From Mycolicibacterium hippocampi (lineage in GTDB: Bacteria > Actinomycetota > Actinomycetes > Mycobacteriales > Mycobacteriaceae): 64,000 nucleotides of DNA. Under the pieces are notes generated by a model that saw only the letters and a list, made by a program, of their open reading frames with translations, was not told the DNA's origin and searched no databases. Shown here in pieces: positions 8,625 to 15,303 of the stretch (positions are counted from its first letter, which is position 1; every line of letters starts with the position of its first letter). The stretch spans positions 1,550,001-1,614,000 of the forward strand of contig NZ_BLLB01000002.1 in the NCBI RefSeq assembly GCF_010723735.1, in the 5' to 3' direction. Made by a program: the position numbers and the translations under genes.

Positions 8625-9041
8625 ATGACGGAACAGCAGGTGATGACCCGTCACCGGGGCATCAGCAACCACAGGAACATCGGTAGCCACAGAGCTTCGA
8701 GTAGCCACAAAGCCCTCTACGGTCGGTGGATCGACGAGTTGTGGGCAGGGCACCGCATCGCCGAGGAGCTCGTGGCCCCGGACTTCGTCGGGCACTGGCC
8801 CACTCGAGATGTCCACGGTCCCGCCGAACTGCAGAAAATCATCGACACCACCCGGGGTGCCCTGCGGGAACTGATGTTCGTCGTAGAGGTCGGTCCGTTC
8901 GTCGACGACGACATGGTGGCCGCCCGGTGGATCGCCACCGGCTCGGGCCCCAACGGTCCCACCCGGTTGACCGGAAACGACATTCTGCGGGTCGCCAACG
9001 GAAAGGTCGTCGAGTACTGGGCCGGCATCTCGCCCGGCTAG
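8625..9041 (+). CDS. SnoaL-like ester cyclase family protein
   Basis: A 138-residue NTF2-fold protein. The core starts at KALYGRWIDELWAGH and includes ELVAPDFVGHWPTRDVHGPAEL, VVEVGPFVDDDMVAARW and NGKVVEYWAGIS, the usual SnoaL-like order with polar residues lining a pocket. The first 28 residues are low-complexity Ser/His/Arg, partly from a short direct repeat (gtagccaca twice), so the true start may be internal. Members are small hydrolases, isomerases or binding proteins; the substrate is unknown. The stop overlaps the convergent gene at 9038 by 4 bases. Confidence 0.8.
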   Translation: MTEQQVMTRHRGISNHRNIGSHRASSSHKALYGRWIDELWAGHRIAEELVAPDFVGHWPTRDVHGPAELQKIIDTTRGALRELMFVVEVGPFVDDDMVAARWIATGSGPNGPTRLTGNDILRVANGKVVEYWAGISPG

Positions 9042-9790
9042 TTGGCCGCGGCGTCCCGCAGCAACCGCCGCAACACCTCGAGGGGATCCCCGTCAGCGGG
9101 ATCGAGTCGGCGTCCATCCGGCGCCTGGGTGGGTTCGGGTGCAGTGATCACCGGGGCCGCCGGCGCGGGGACGTCCGCAGGTGGCGGCGGCGGGGTGACC
9201 CCGGGCGGGACCCGGGTGCCCAGGGCGTCGATCTTGGCGGTCACACGCGCCTGGGCATCCTGTCGCACCGCGCGCCGCTCCGGGTCAGGGTCGTTGTTGC
9301 CGTCGAAGCACCCGGCAGGCGCGTCGGCGATCACCGCGAGGGCGCTCTCGTAGCGGTCCCGTGCGGTCTCCAGCCGGGCTTCCCACGCGTCGATGTCGCC
9401 CTGACGTTCCCGCACCAACTCGAGGTTGACGCGCACCGGGCATGAGCGCGCCGGGTCCGTGCCGGCCAGCACCGCCGAGAACTCCGCCTCGGCGACGTCG
9501 AGACTCACTGCCTGTTGCTCCTCGCGTGCGCGGCCTTCCAGCACCGCGAGTCCGCCTGCGGCGAACGCAGTCGTGGCGGGCTCGACAACGTCGGCGATCC
9601 GCAACACCGCCACATCGCTGCGCAGCGACCCGATCTCACCCGAGGCGAAGTGTTCCTGCGCCGCACCACCCACGACGACCACCGAGATCAGTTTCGCCGA
9701 CAGCGCCAGCGCGATCACGGTCACGGGCGCCGACGCGACCAGCAGTCGTCGTCGCAACCGCAGCCGGGCGGGTCCCGACGCGCGCGTCAC
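9038..9790 (-). CDS. Membrane-anchored protein of the MoxR/VWA operon, unknown function
   Basis: A 250-residue protein starting GTG 9790, which overlaps the upstream VWA gene stop (GTGA). One membrane segment near residues 13-36 (LLVASAPVTVIALALSAKL) is followed by an exported helical domain and a Pro-rich stretch (TPPPPPADVPAPAAP) before a short C-terminal helix. No catalytic motif is recognised. It is the last gene of a six-gene minus-strand operon (14057 to 9038), so it probably acts with the VWA proteins at the cell surface. A longer frame to 9892 would overlap the VWA gene and is not preferred. Confidence 0.78.
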   Translation of the reverse strand: MTRASGPARLRLRRRLLVASAPVTVIALALSAKLISVVVVGGAAQEHFASGEIGSLRSDVAVLRIADVVEPATTAFAAGGLAVLEGRAREEQQAVSLDVAEAEFSAVLAGTDPARSCPVRVNLELVRERQGDIDAWEARLETARDRYESALAVIADAPAGCFDGNNDPDPERRAVRQDAQARVTAKIDALGTRVPPGVTPPPPPADVPAPAAPVITAPEPTQAPDGRRLDPADGDPLEVLRRLLRDAAAN

Positions 9791-10707
9791 GACAGCACCT
9801 GTCGATGGGTCGACCTGGCGCGGCGCAGTTCTCGTGCGGTCAAGTAGATCTCGGCGAGCAACAACAGCGACGCCAGCATCGTGAACACCCAATACAACTC
9901 GGTCCGCTCGGGTGTGGCCTGCGGTCCCGCGCTGACCGGAGTGGTCGATGTCCCGCCCTGCGGCACGGGTTGCCCGGGCTCTCGCTGGATATAGGGCACC
10001 CCGAGTTGCTCGGCGACCCCGCGTAGCGCCGGCTCGTCGAGACCGGGCCCGCCGCCGTAACCGAACACCGCACCGCCGTCCACATCGCCGGTGTCGAACT
10101 CCCCCTGGGGGGCGCTGGACTGTGCGGCCCCGGAACCGAAGTAGTACACCAGGTTCTCCGCCCGGGGGTACTGCTGTCCGGCCGCGATCAGCTGGTAGCG
10201 CAGCACATTGGCGGCGGCGCCGGCGTTGACCTGGTCGCCGGCGGCGGTGGCGTCGGCGTAGGGGTTCAGGGCGTCCACCACCGGCTCCAGGCTCCAGGTG
10301 TCGCTCGACAGCGGCCAGTCGATCGCGGGCCGAGACGCGAACGCGATGACGGCGAACCGGGAGCCGGGGTGGGCATCGATCAGCGCCGCCATGTCCTGGC
10401 GGATACCCGCCATCCGGGTACCGCCGTCGTAGTCGGTGATCGCGGAGTCAGCGGAGCGGTCCACGACGAAGTACACATTCGCTCCTCGGGCCACCGGCGT
10501 CACCTCTTCGGAGGCCGTGCCGGTTCCCGGCCGCGCGGCGGCAACCAGCACCAGCAGTACGGCCAGTGTCGTTCCGCACCAACGCAGTATCGCGTTCCTG
10601 CCGGTGTGTGACCCGGCGGACAGTGCCAGGGACACCAACCTCAGCGCGAGCAGGGCCACCGCGATGGCGACCAGCGCGGGCAGGGGCAGCACCGGGTCGA
10701 ACGTCAT
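9787..10707 (-). CDS. Membrane VWA-domain protein
   Basis: A 306-residue protein with two N-terminal membrane helices, a von Willebrand A-like domain (about 75-260) and a C-terminal helix (YWVFTMLASLLLLAEIYL). The metal site region reads FVVDRSADSAITD, a variant of DxSxS in which the fifth position is Asp rather than Ser. The architecture is that of BatA-type proteins of MoxR loci, which scaffold complexes outside the membrane. It overlaps both neighbours by 4 bases. Confidence 0.85.
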   Translation of the reverse strand: MTFDPVLPLPALVAIAVALLALRLVSLALSAGSHTGRNAILRWCGTTLAVLLVLVAAARPGTGTASEEVTPVARGANVYFVVDRSADSAITDYDGGTRMAGIRQDMAALIDAHPGSRFAVIAFASRPAIDWPLSSDTWSLEPVVDALNPYADATAAGDQVNAGAAANVLRYQLIAAGQQYPRAENLVYYFGSGAAQSSAPQGEFDTGDVDGGAVFGYGGGPGLDEPALRGVAEQLGVPYIQREPGQPVPQGGTSTTPVSAGPQATPERTELYWVFTMLASLLLLAEIYLTARELRRARSTHRQVLS

Positions 10708-11720
10708 CGCCGCACCGCCATCAGGGACACGCCCAGCAGTGCCGCAAGCGCCAGTGCGGCGACGAGCACGACCACCGGGGTGTCCTCCCGCCCGCCGGCC
10801 CGGTCACCGTCCTGCCCCGCCGCAGCGGCGCGGATCGAGTCGAGGTCGCCGTCGAGGCTCGCGGCGTCGAACCGGTAGAACTGCCCGCCGGTCACCTCGG
10901 TGAGGGTGGCCAGCGCTCGGGTGTCGCGCCCGGGGGTGGTGACGGCGTTGACCTGTACGCCCGCCTGTTGCGCCATCTCGGTCACCTGGGCGTCGGTGAA
11001 CAGCGACGGCGCGGCGTCCCCGGGGGAGCGCAGCGCACCGGGGCCGAGGTAGATCAGCGACCGACGGGTGTCGCCTTCGGTCTCGAACCCGGGAAAACCG
11101 GTCAAACACAACGCCAGCACGTCGGCGACCGTCGGCGAGTAGTCGTCATAACCCAGCGGCGCGGCGAACGACTCGGTTCTGGCCCGCAGGCCGATGGCTT
11201 CCGCCGGACTCAACGTCGCGGAGTCGGCCTGCTCCTGTATCCGGGCCGCTTGGGCGTAGTCACCGAAGCGGCCGGCGGCGAACTGGTAGTCCCGCGTCAA
11301 CGGCACCACCCGGCGGTTCGGCGACGTCAGCCCGATCCGCTCGGTGCCGTATGTGGTTGCCTGGCGGGCGAAGTAGTTGAGAAACTGGCCGGTCGCAGGG
11401 TCGGTGATGGGCTGGCCCACACACAGCATGATGTCCTCACGCGGCGCGGAATCATCGTTTTCCCAGAGTGTTCCGACAGGCCGGGCGCTCGCGAGCACCG
11501 TCGTCCCGAACAGCAGCGTCAGCAGGGCCAACGCCACCGCGGTGGCCCTGGTCCGGCGGCGGATCACGGCCCGGTACTCGGGCAGCTGGGTCAGACGGTC
11601 GGTGTTGGCCAGCGGGCGACGGCCACGGACCCGTTCGGTGGGCAGCAGCATCGCCAGCGCACCCGTCAGCACCAGCGCGCCGATTCCGGCGAGCACCACC
11701 GCCCACCACATCAACTCCAC
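10704..11720 (-). CDS. Membrane VWA-like protein lacking a MIDAS
   Basis: A 338-residue protein with an N-terminal helix, a second helix near residues 60-80 and a C-terminal helix (VVVLVAALALAALLGVSLM), the same layout as its downstream neighbour. Where a MIDAS would be expected the sequence reads EDIMLCVGQPITD, so metal binding looks lost, although VADVLALCLTGFPG and SLIYLGPGALRSPG keep a VWA-like fold pattern. It starts ATG 11720, overlapping the 157-residue gene by 10 bases. Probably a paired partner of the 9787-10707 protein. Confidence 0.78.
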   Translation of the reverse strand: MELMWWAVVLAGIGALVLTGALAMLLPTERVRGRRPLANTDRLTQLPEYRAVIRRRTRATAVALALLTLLFGTTVLASARPVGTLWENDDSAPREDIMLCVGQPITDPATGQFLNYFARQATTYGTERIGLTSPNRRVVPLTRDYQFAAGRFGDYAQAARIQEQADSATLSPAEAIGLRARTESFAAPLGYDDYSPTVADVLALCLTGFPGFETEGDTRRSLIYLGPGALRSPGDAAPSLFTDAQVTEMAQQAGVQVNAVTTPGRDTRALATLTEVTGGQFYRFDAASLDGDLDSIRAAAAGQDGDRAGGREDTPVVVLVAALALAALLGVSLMAVRR

Positions 11721-12184
11721 GAGCGGATCAACTCTTCTGTCTGCTCGCCCAACCGGCCCACGTCGACGGTCGTCGACAGGTCGAACTGGGCGTCACCCAA
11801 CGCCGAGAGCACCGGCGCGGCGGGCGCGAGTTCGCTTGCGGCGACGGCCCGCAGCTGCATGTACTGGGCCCGAAGGCCGGTGGCCTGGTGCAGGAAGCTG
11901 CGCAGGGTGCGGCTCAGTGCCGCACCGGCCTGCGCCGCGGAGAGCTCGCCGTCGCGGTGGCTACGGGTGATCGACTGGACCGTGCGGGTGAAGCGGTACC
12001 GCAACACCCGCGCGTGGGCCACCCTGACGACCGGTATCCGGCGAAGTCGTTCGGCGGGCATGGTGGCGACGAAAACGCCTGCATACCAGCCGATGACGAC
12101 GATGAGCAGCGCCAGCCCGAGCCACAGCCACCCGGAGGCGTAGGAGGGGGGTCCGCTGACGAACTCCAACAGGTCATCCGGCAC
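11711..12184 (-). CDS. DUF4381-like membrane protein of the MoxR operon
   Basis: A 157-residue protein with a single membrane helix (WLWLGLALLIVVIGWYAGVF, about residues 19-38) and a long cytoplasmic helical tail rich in Arg and Ala. Position between DUF58 and VWA genes matches the DUF4381-type small component found in Bat/MoxR operons. Nothing catalytic is visible. The start at 12184 overlaps the DUF58 stop by 11 bases, indicating coupled translation. Confidence 0.75.
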   Translation of the reverse strand: MPDDLLEFVSGPPSYASGWLWLGLALLIVVIGWYAGVFVATMPAERLRRIPVVRVAHARVLRYRFTRTVQSITRSHRDGELSAAQAGAALSRTLRSFLHQATGLRAQYMQLRAVAASELAPAAPVLSALGDAQFDLSTTVDVGRLGEQTEELIRSWS

Positions 12185-13046
12185 GTGACCACACCCCGGT
12201 CATCTCGACGATCTTCCGGCGGATCTGGTCGCTACCGGAGATCGTGGCGTGCGGAATCGCTCGTGAGGTCATCAGTTCCGCGAGTTCGCGGGTGCGCCGC
12301 TGCTCGGCGCGTTGGTAGGCGGCGACGACGCGCGGTTCGGCCGTCACAGATCCGAGCACCACCCGCCCGGTGGCGACGTCGTACGCGCCGTCATCACCGG
12401 CGGCGGTGGCCGGCATGTCGGGGATCATCGCCCACATCACATCGTGTTGCGCGGTCAGCCGACCGAGCACCTCCTCGAGGCGCTCGTCGACGTCCGGTTC
12501 GTCGGACACCACGACGATCAGCATCGAGTGACGGTAATGTGTTGCCACATAGGTCAACTGGCAGACGATGTCGCTCGACCCGGGTGACGTGTGGCCGGCC
12601 GCGTGCAGGTGGTAGCCGGTGAGCAGGCTCTCGATGTGGTTCTCGCCGCGGCGCTGGCGGACGTTCACGCTTCCCCGCGCGTCCCCGTACACCATGCCGA
12701 CCTCGTCGGTGCGGCCGAGAGTTATCAGCCCGATCGCGCCCAGGATGTTCAGTGCCACATCCCGCTTGAGTTCACCACCCGGTGCGAGCGCGGACATGTT
12801 GCGCCCGGTGTCGGCGACCAGCAGGGCCTTGTGGTGCTTCTCGGAGACGAACCGCTTGATCAGCACACTGCCCGAGCGCGCCGAGGCCTTCCAGTCGATA
12901 TCGCGCACGTCGTCACCCGGCACGTAGGGCCGTAGTTCGTCGAATTCCAGGCTGCGGGTGTGCAACAGCGCGTAGCGGCCACCCTCGAGCATGCCGCGGG
13001 TGTCGCTGCCGAAGTGGGACCTGGCCCGGTGTAGGTGCTTACCCAC
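12174..13046 (-). CDS. DUF58 domain protein
   Basis: A 290-residue cytoplasmic protein. The signature runs LEFDELRPYVPGDDVRDIDW then SARSGSVLIKRFVSEKH, followed by a VWA-like half with VADTGRNMSALAP and IVVVSDEPDVDERL. DUF58 proteins accompany MoxR AAA+ ATPases and are thought to receive conformational work from them. The start lies 12 bases after the moxR stop. The N-terminus lacks the membrane helices found in some DUF58 proteins, which is common in actinobacteria. Confidence 0.92.
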   Translation of the reverse strand: MGKHLHRARSHFGSDTRGMLEGGRYALLHTRSLEFDELRPYVPGDDVRDIDWKASARSGSVLIKRFVSEKHHKALLVADTGRNMSALAPGGELKRDVALNILGAIGLITLGRTDEVGMVYGDARGSVNVRQRRGENHIESLLTGYHLHAAGHTSPGSSDIVCQLTYVATHYRHSMLIVVVSDEPDVDERLEEVLGRLTAQHDVMWAMIPDMPATAAGDDGAYDVATGRVVLGSVTAEPRVVAAYQRAEQRRTRELAELMTSRAIPHATISGSDQIRRKIVEMTGVWSRAG

Positions 13047-13058
13047 TGCCCGCCCCGA

Positions 13059-14057
13059 TCAGGGCACCCGCACCGACTGCAGTGCGGCGTCGATCACCAC
13101 GTTGGCGGTGACGCCCGCGCTGGCCGCCTCGAACCCGAGGATCAGCCGGTGCTGCAGTACCCGGTGCGCCAGGTCGGCGATGTCGCCGGGGATCACGTGG
13201 TTGCGTCCGGACAGCACCGCCAGGGCGCGGGCCGAAGTGCACAACGCGATGGTGGCCCGTGGGCTGGCGCCGTATTCGACCAGCCTGGCGATCTGCCGAG
13301 GCAGGTGGTTGCCCGGGTCGCGGGTCACGCCGACGAGGCGGCTGGCGTACAGCATCAGGTCCCTACTCATGTGCACCTGCCGGGCGGCCCGCTGCAGGTG
13401 GCGGATGTCCTCGAGGCCGACCACCGGTGGGGTGCGGTGGTCACGGTCGTAGAGCCCGGCGTCGCGGCGGCTGAGGACCTCCACCTCCTGCTCGGGCGAG
13501 GGGTAGCGGACGATCTCCTTGAGCAGGAACCGGTCGGTCTGGGCCTCGGAGAGCGCGTAGGTGCCCTCCTGGTCGACCGGGTTCTGCGTCGCGATCACCA
13601 GGAACGGCTCCGGGATGGGGTACACGGTGCCGGCGATGGTCGTCTGACGTTCCTCCATCGCCTCCAGCATCGCGCTCTGCGTCTTGGCGCTCGAGCGGTT
13701 GATCTCGTCGAGCAGCACGACGTTGGCGTGCACGGGTCCGAGCTGGGTGACGAACGACGTGGTGGCCGAGTCGTAGACCTGGGTGCCGATGATGTCGCTG
13801 GGCAGCAGGTCAGGGGTGCACTGGATGCGCCGGAACACCCCGTCGATGGACTCGGCGATGACGCGCGCGGCCGTGGTCTTGGCCAGCCCCGGCACGCTCT
13901 CCAACAGGATGTGGCCGCCGGTGAGCAACCCGATCAGCAACGACTCCCGCAGGTGTTCCTGGCCGACGACCTTCGCCGAGAACGCCTCGGAGAGCGCCCG
14001 GACGATGCGTTGTGCCTCGTCAGGGTTGTGGTCGGTCGGTATCCGGGCTGCGGTCAT
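13059..14057 (-). CDS. MoxR-family AAA+ ATPase
   Basis: A 332-residue ATPase and first gene of the operon 14057-9038. Walker A reads LLESVPGLAKTTAARV (about residues 52-67); Walker B reads VVLLDEINRSSAKTQ; sensor 1 lies in FLVIATQNPVDQEG, and MLEAMEERQTTI is the usual MoxR insert. Members act as chaperones that mature or activate VWA-domain partners. Most MoxR proteins have Gly before VPG; here it is Ser, a mild change. Its promoter must lie in 14058-14135, which also holds a palindrome. Confidence 0.94.
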   Translation of the reverse strand: MTAARIPTDHNPDEAQRIVRALSEAFSAKVVGQEHLRESLLIGLLTGGHILLESVPGLAKTTAARVIAESIDGVFRRIQCTPDLLPSDIIGTQVYDSATTSFVTQLGPVHANVVLLDEINRSSAKTQSAMLEAMEERQTTIAGTVYPIPEPFLVIATQNPVDQEGTYALSEAQTDRFLLKEIVRYPSPEQEVEVLSRRDAGLYDRDHRTPPVVGLEDIRHLQRAARQVHMSRDLMLYASRLVGVTRDPGNHLPRQIARLVEYGASPRATIALCTSARALAVLSGRNHVIPGDIADLAHRVLQHRLILGFEAASAGVTANVVIDAALQSVRVP

Positions 14058-14073
14058 CCTGCGCTATGTACCA

Positions 14074-14128
14074 CGCGATTCGGGCGTGCAAACCGCCGCT
14101 GGGCGACGACGATCACGCCCAAATCGCG
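14074..14128. terminator. Palindrome downstream of menA, candidate terminator
   Basis: Arms CGCGATTCGGGCGTG (14074-14088) and CACGCCCAAATCGCG (14114-14128) pair at 14 of 15 positions around a 25-base loop. It lies between the menA stop (14136) and the moxR start (14057), both on the minus strand. It could end menA transcription while sitting in the moxR leader. There is no T-tract. It shares a 15-base core with the palindrome at 4161-4222. Confidence 0.55.
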
Positions 14129-14135
14129 CGGCGGG

Positions 14136-15005
14136 TCAGCCGAATGCCAGCGCGCCGGCGACTGCCAGCGCCCACACCAGCATCGTCATCCCGGTGTCGC
14201 GCAGCACCGGGATCAGGTCCTTGCCGCCCAGCCCGCCCCGGACCGGCTTGGCCGCACGTACCGCCAGCGGCAGTGCCACCAGCCCGACCGCAGCCCACGG
14301 CGTCGCCAGCATCAGCACCAGCGGCACCGCGAACGCCACCACCAGCAATCCGTAGAACAGCAGCCGGGTCCTGGCGTCGCCGAGTCGGACCGCCAGGGTG
14401 ATCTTCCCGGCCTGGGTGTCGGTGGGGATGTCCCGCAGATTGTTGGCCACCAGCACGGCCGAGGACAGGCAGCCCATCGCCACGGCGAGAACACCGCCCA
14501 CCCAGTCGATGCGCAGCGCCTGCGTGAACTGGGTGCCGAGCACCGCGACCAAGCCGAAGAACACGAACACCGCGATCTCGCCGAAGCCCAGATAGCCGTA
14601 GGGCTTGGAGCCGCCGGTGTAGAGCCACGCCCCGGCGATGCAGACCGCACCGACCGCGATCAGCCACGGTGCGCTCCACCAGGCCAGCACCAGGCCGGCG
14701 ACCGCGGCGACGAGCAGGCTCGCGATCGCGGCCGTCAGCACCGACCGGGGCGCCGCGAGCTTGGAGCCGACCAACCGCAGCGGCCCGGCCCGCACATCGT
14801 CGGTGCCGCGGATGCCGTCGGAGTAGTCGTTGGCGTAGTTCACCCCGATTATCAGGGCGATCGCCACCACCAGCGCCAGCAGGGCCTTCCACCACGATGC
14901 GGCGTCCAGCCACGCTGCGGCGCCGGTCCCGGCGATCACCGGTGCGACGGCGTTGGGCAACGTCCGGGGACGCGCTCCCTCGATCCACTGGGCGAAACTG
15001 GCCAC
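14136..15005 (-). CDS. menA: 1,4-dihydroxy-2-naphthoate polyprenyltransferase
   Basis: This UbiA-family membrane enzyme attaches the polyprenyl chain to 1,4-dihydroxy-2-naphthoate, giving demethylmenaquinone. The 289 residues have about eight membrane segments. The first Asp-rich prenyl-diphosphate/Mg site reads [15 protein letters not shown] (about 75-89), followed by [10 protein letters not shown]. The N-terminus [17 protein letters not shown] is characteristic of MenA. It matches Rv0534c in position. The divergent small gene starts 72 bases away, so promoters share that gap. Confidence 0.95.
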   Translation of the reverse strand: MASFAQWIEGARPRTLPNAVAPVIAGTGAAAWLDAASWWKALLALVVAIALIIGVNYANDYSDGIRGTDDVRAGPLRLVGSKLAAPRSVLTAAIASLLVAAVAGLVLAWWSAPWLIAVGAVCIAGAWLYTGGSKPYGYLGFGEIAVFVFFGLVAVLGTQFTQALRIDWVGGVLAVAMGCLSSAVLVANNLRDIPTDTQAGKITLAVRLGDARTRLLFYGLLVVAFAVPLVLMLATPWAAVGLVALPLAVRAAKPVRGGLGGKDLIPVLRDTGMTMLVWALAVAGALAFG

Positions 15006-15076
15006 GGGCGCCAGTCTTGCAGGTGCCCGATCTGCTCCCCGCGTGCGCAGGGTGCCAACCGTGGCACACTGAGCGC

Positions 15077-15295
15077 ATGGACGACCGACTGAGCAAGAAC
15101 GAGATCCGGAAGGACGCCGTACAGGAGATCGTCGGTGCCGGTGCGTCGACCGTCGGTGAGGTCACCTCGATCATCACGACCGCGGTCAAGGACGTCGCGA
15201 ACGCCATCGGCGGGCTGGCCACCGATGTGTTCGAGATCCGTGACGGCGCCCGGCGCGCCGCACAGCGCAACGCCGACGAGACCGACGCCGAGTAG
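15077..15295 (+). CDS. Small conserved protein of unknown function
   Basis: A 72-residue reading frame from ATG 15077, starting [19 protein letters not shown] mildly hydrophobic middle ([22 protein letters not shown]) is flanked by charged ends, so it is probably an amphipathic helical protein rather than a membrane protein. A longer frame from 14669 runs antisense through menA and is ignored. The gene lies between divergent menA and the convergent arabinosyltransferase-like gene, whose stop is 9 bases away. No function can be assigned. Confidence 0.72.
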   Translation: MDDRLSKNEIRKDAVQEIVGAGASTVGEVTSIITTAVKDVANAIGGLATDVFEIRDGARRAAQRNADETDAE

Positions 15296-15303
15296 TTCGC
15301 CGG

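Noticed and set aside
13035..15092. 685-residue plus-strand open frame across moxR and menA
   Set aside because: Antisense to two well-supported genes; low-complexity His/Gln/Arg composition, no domain.
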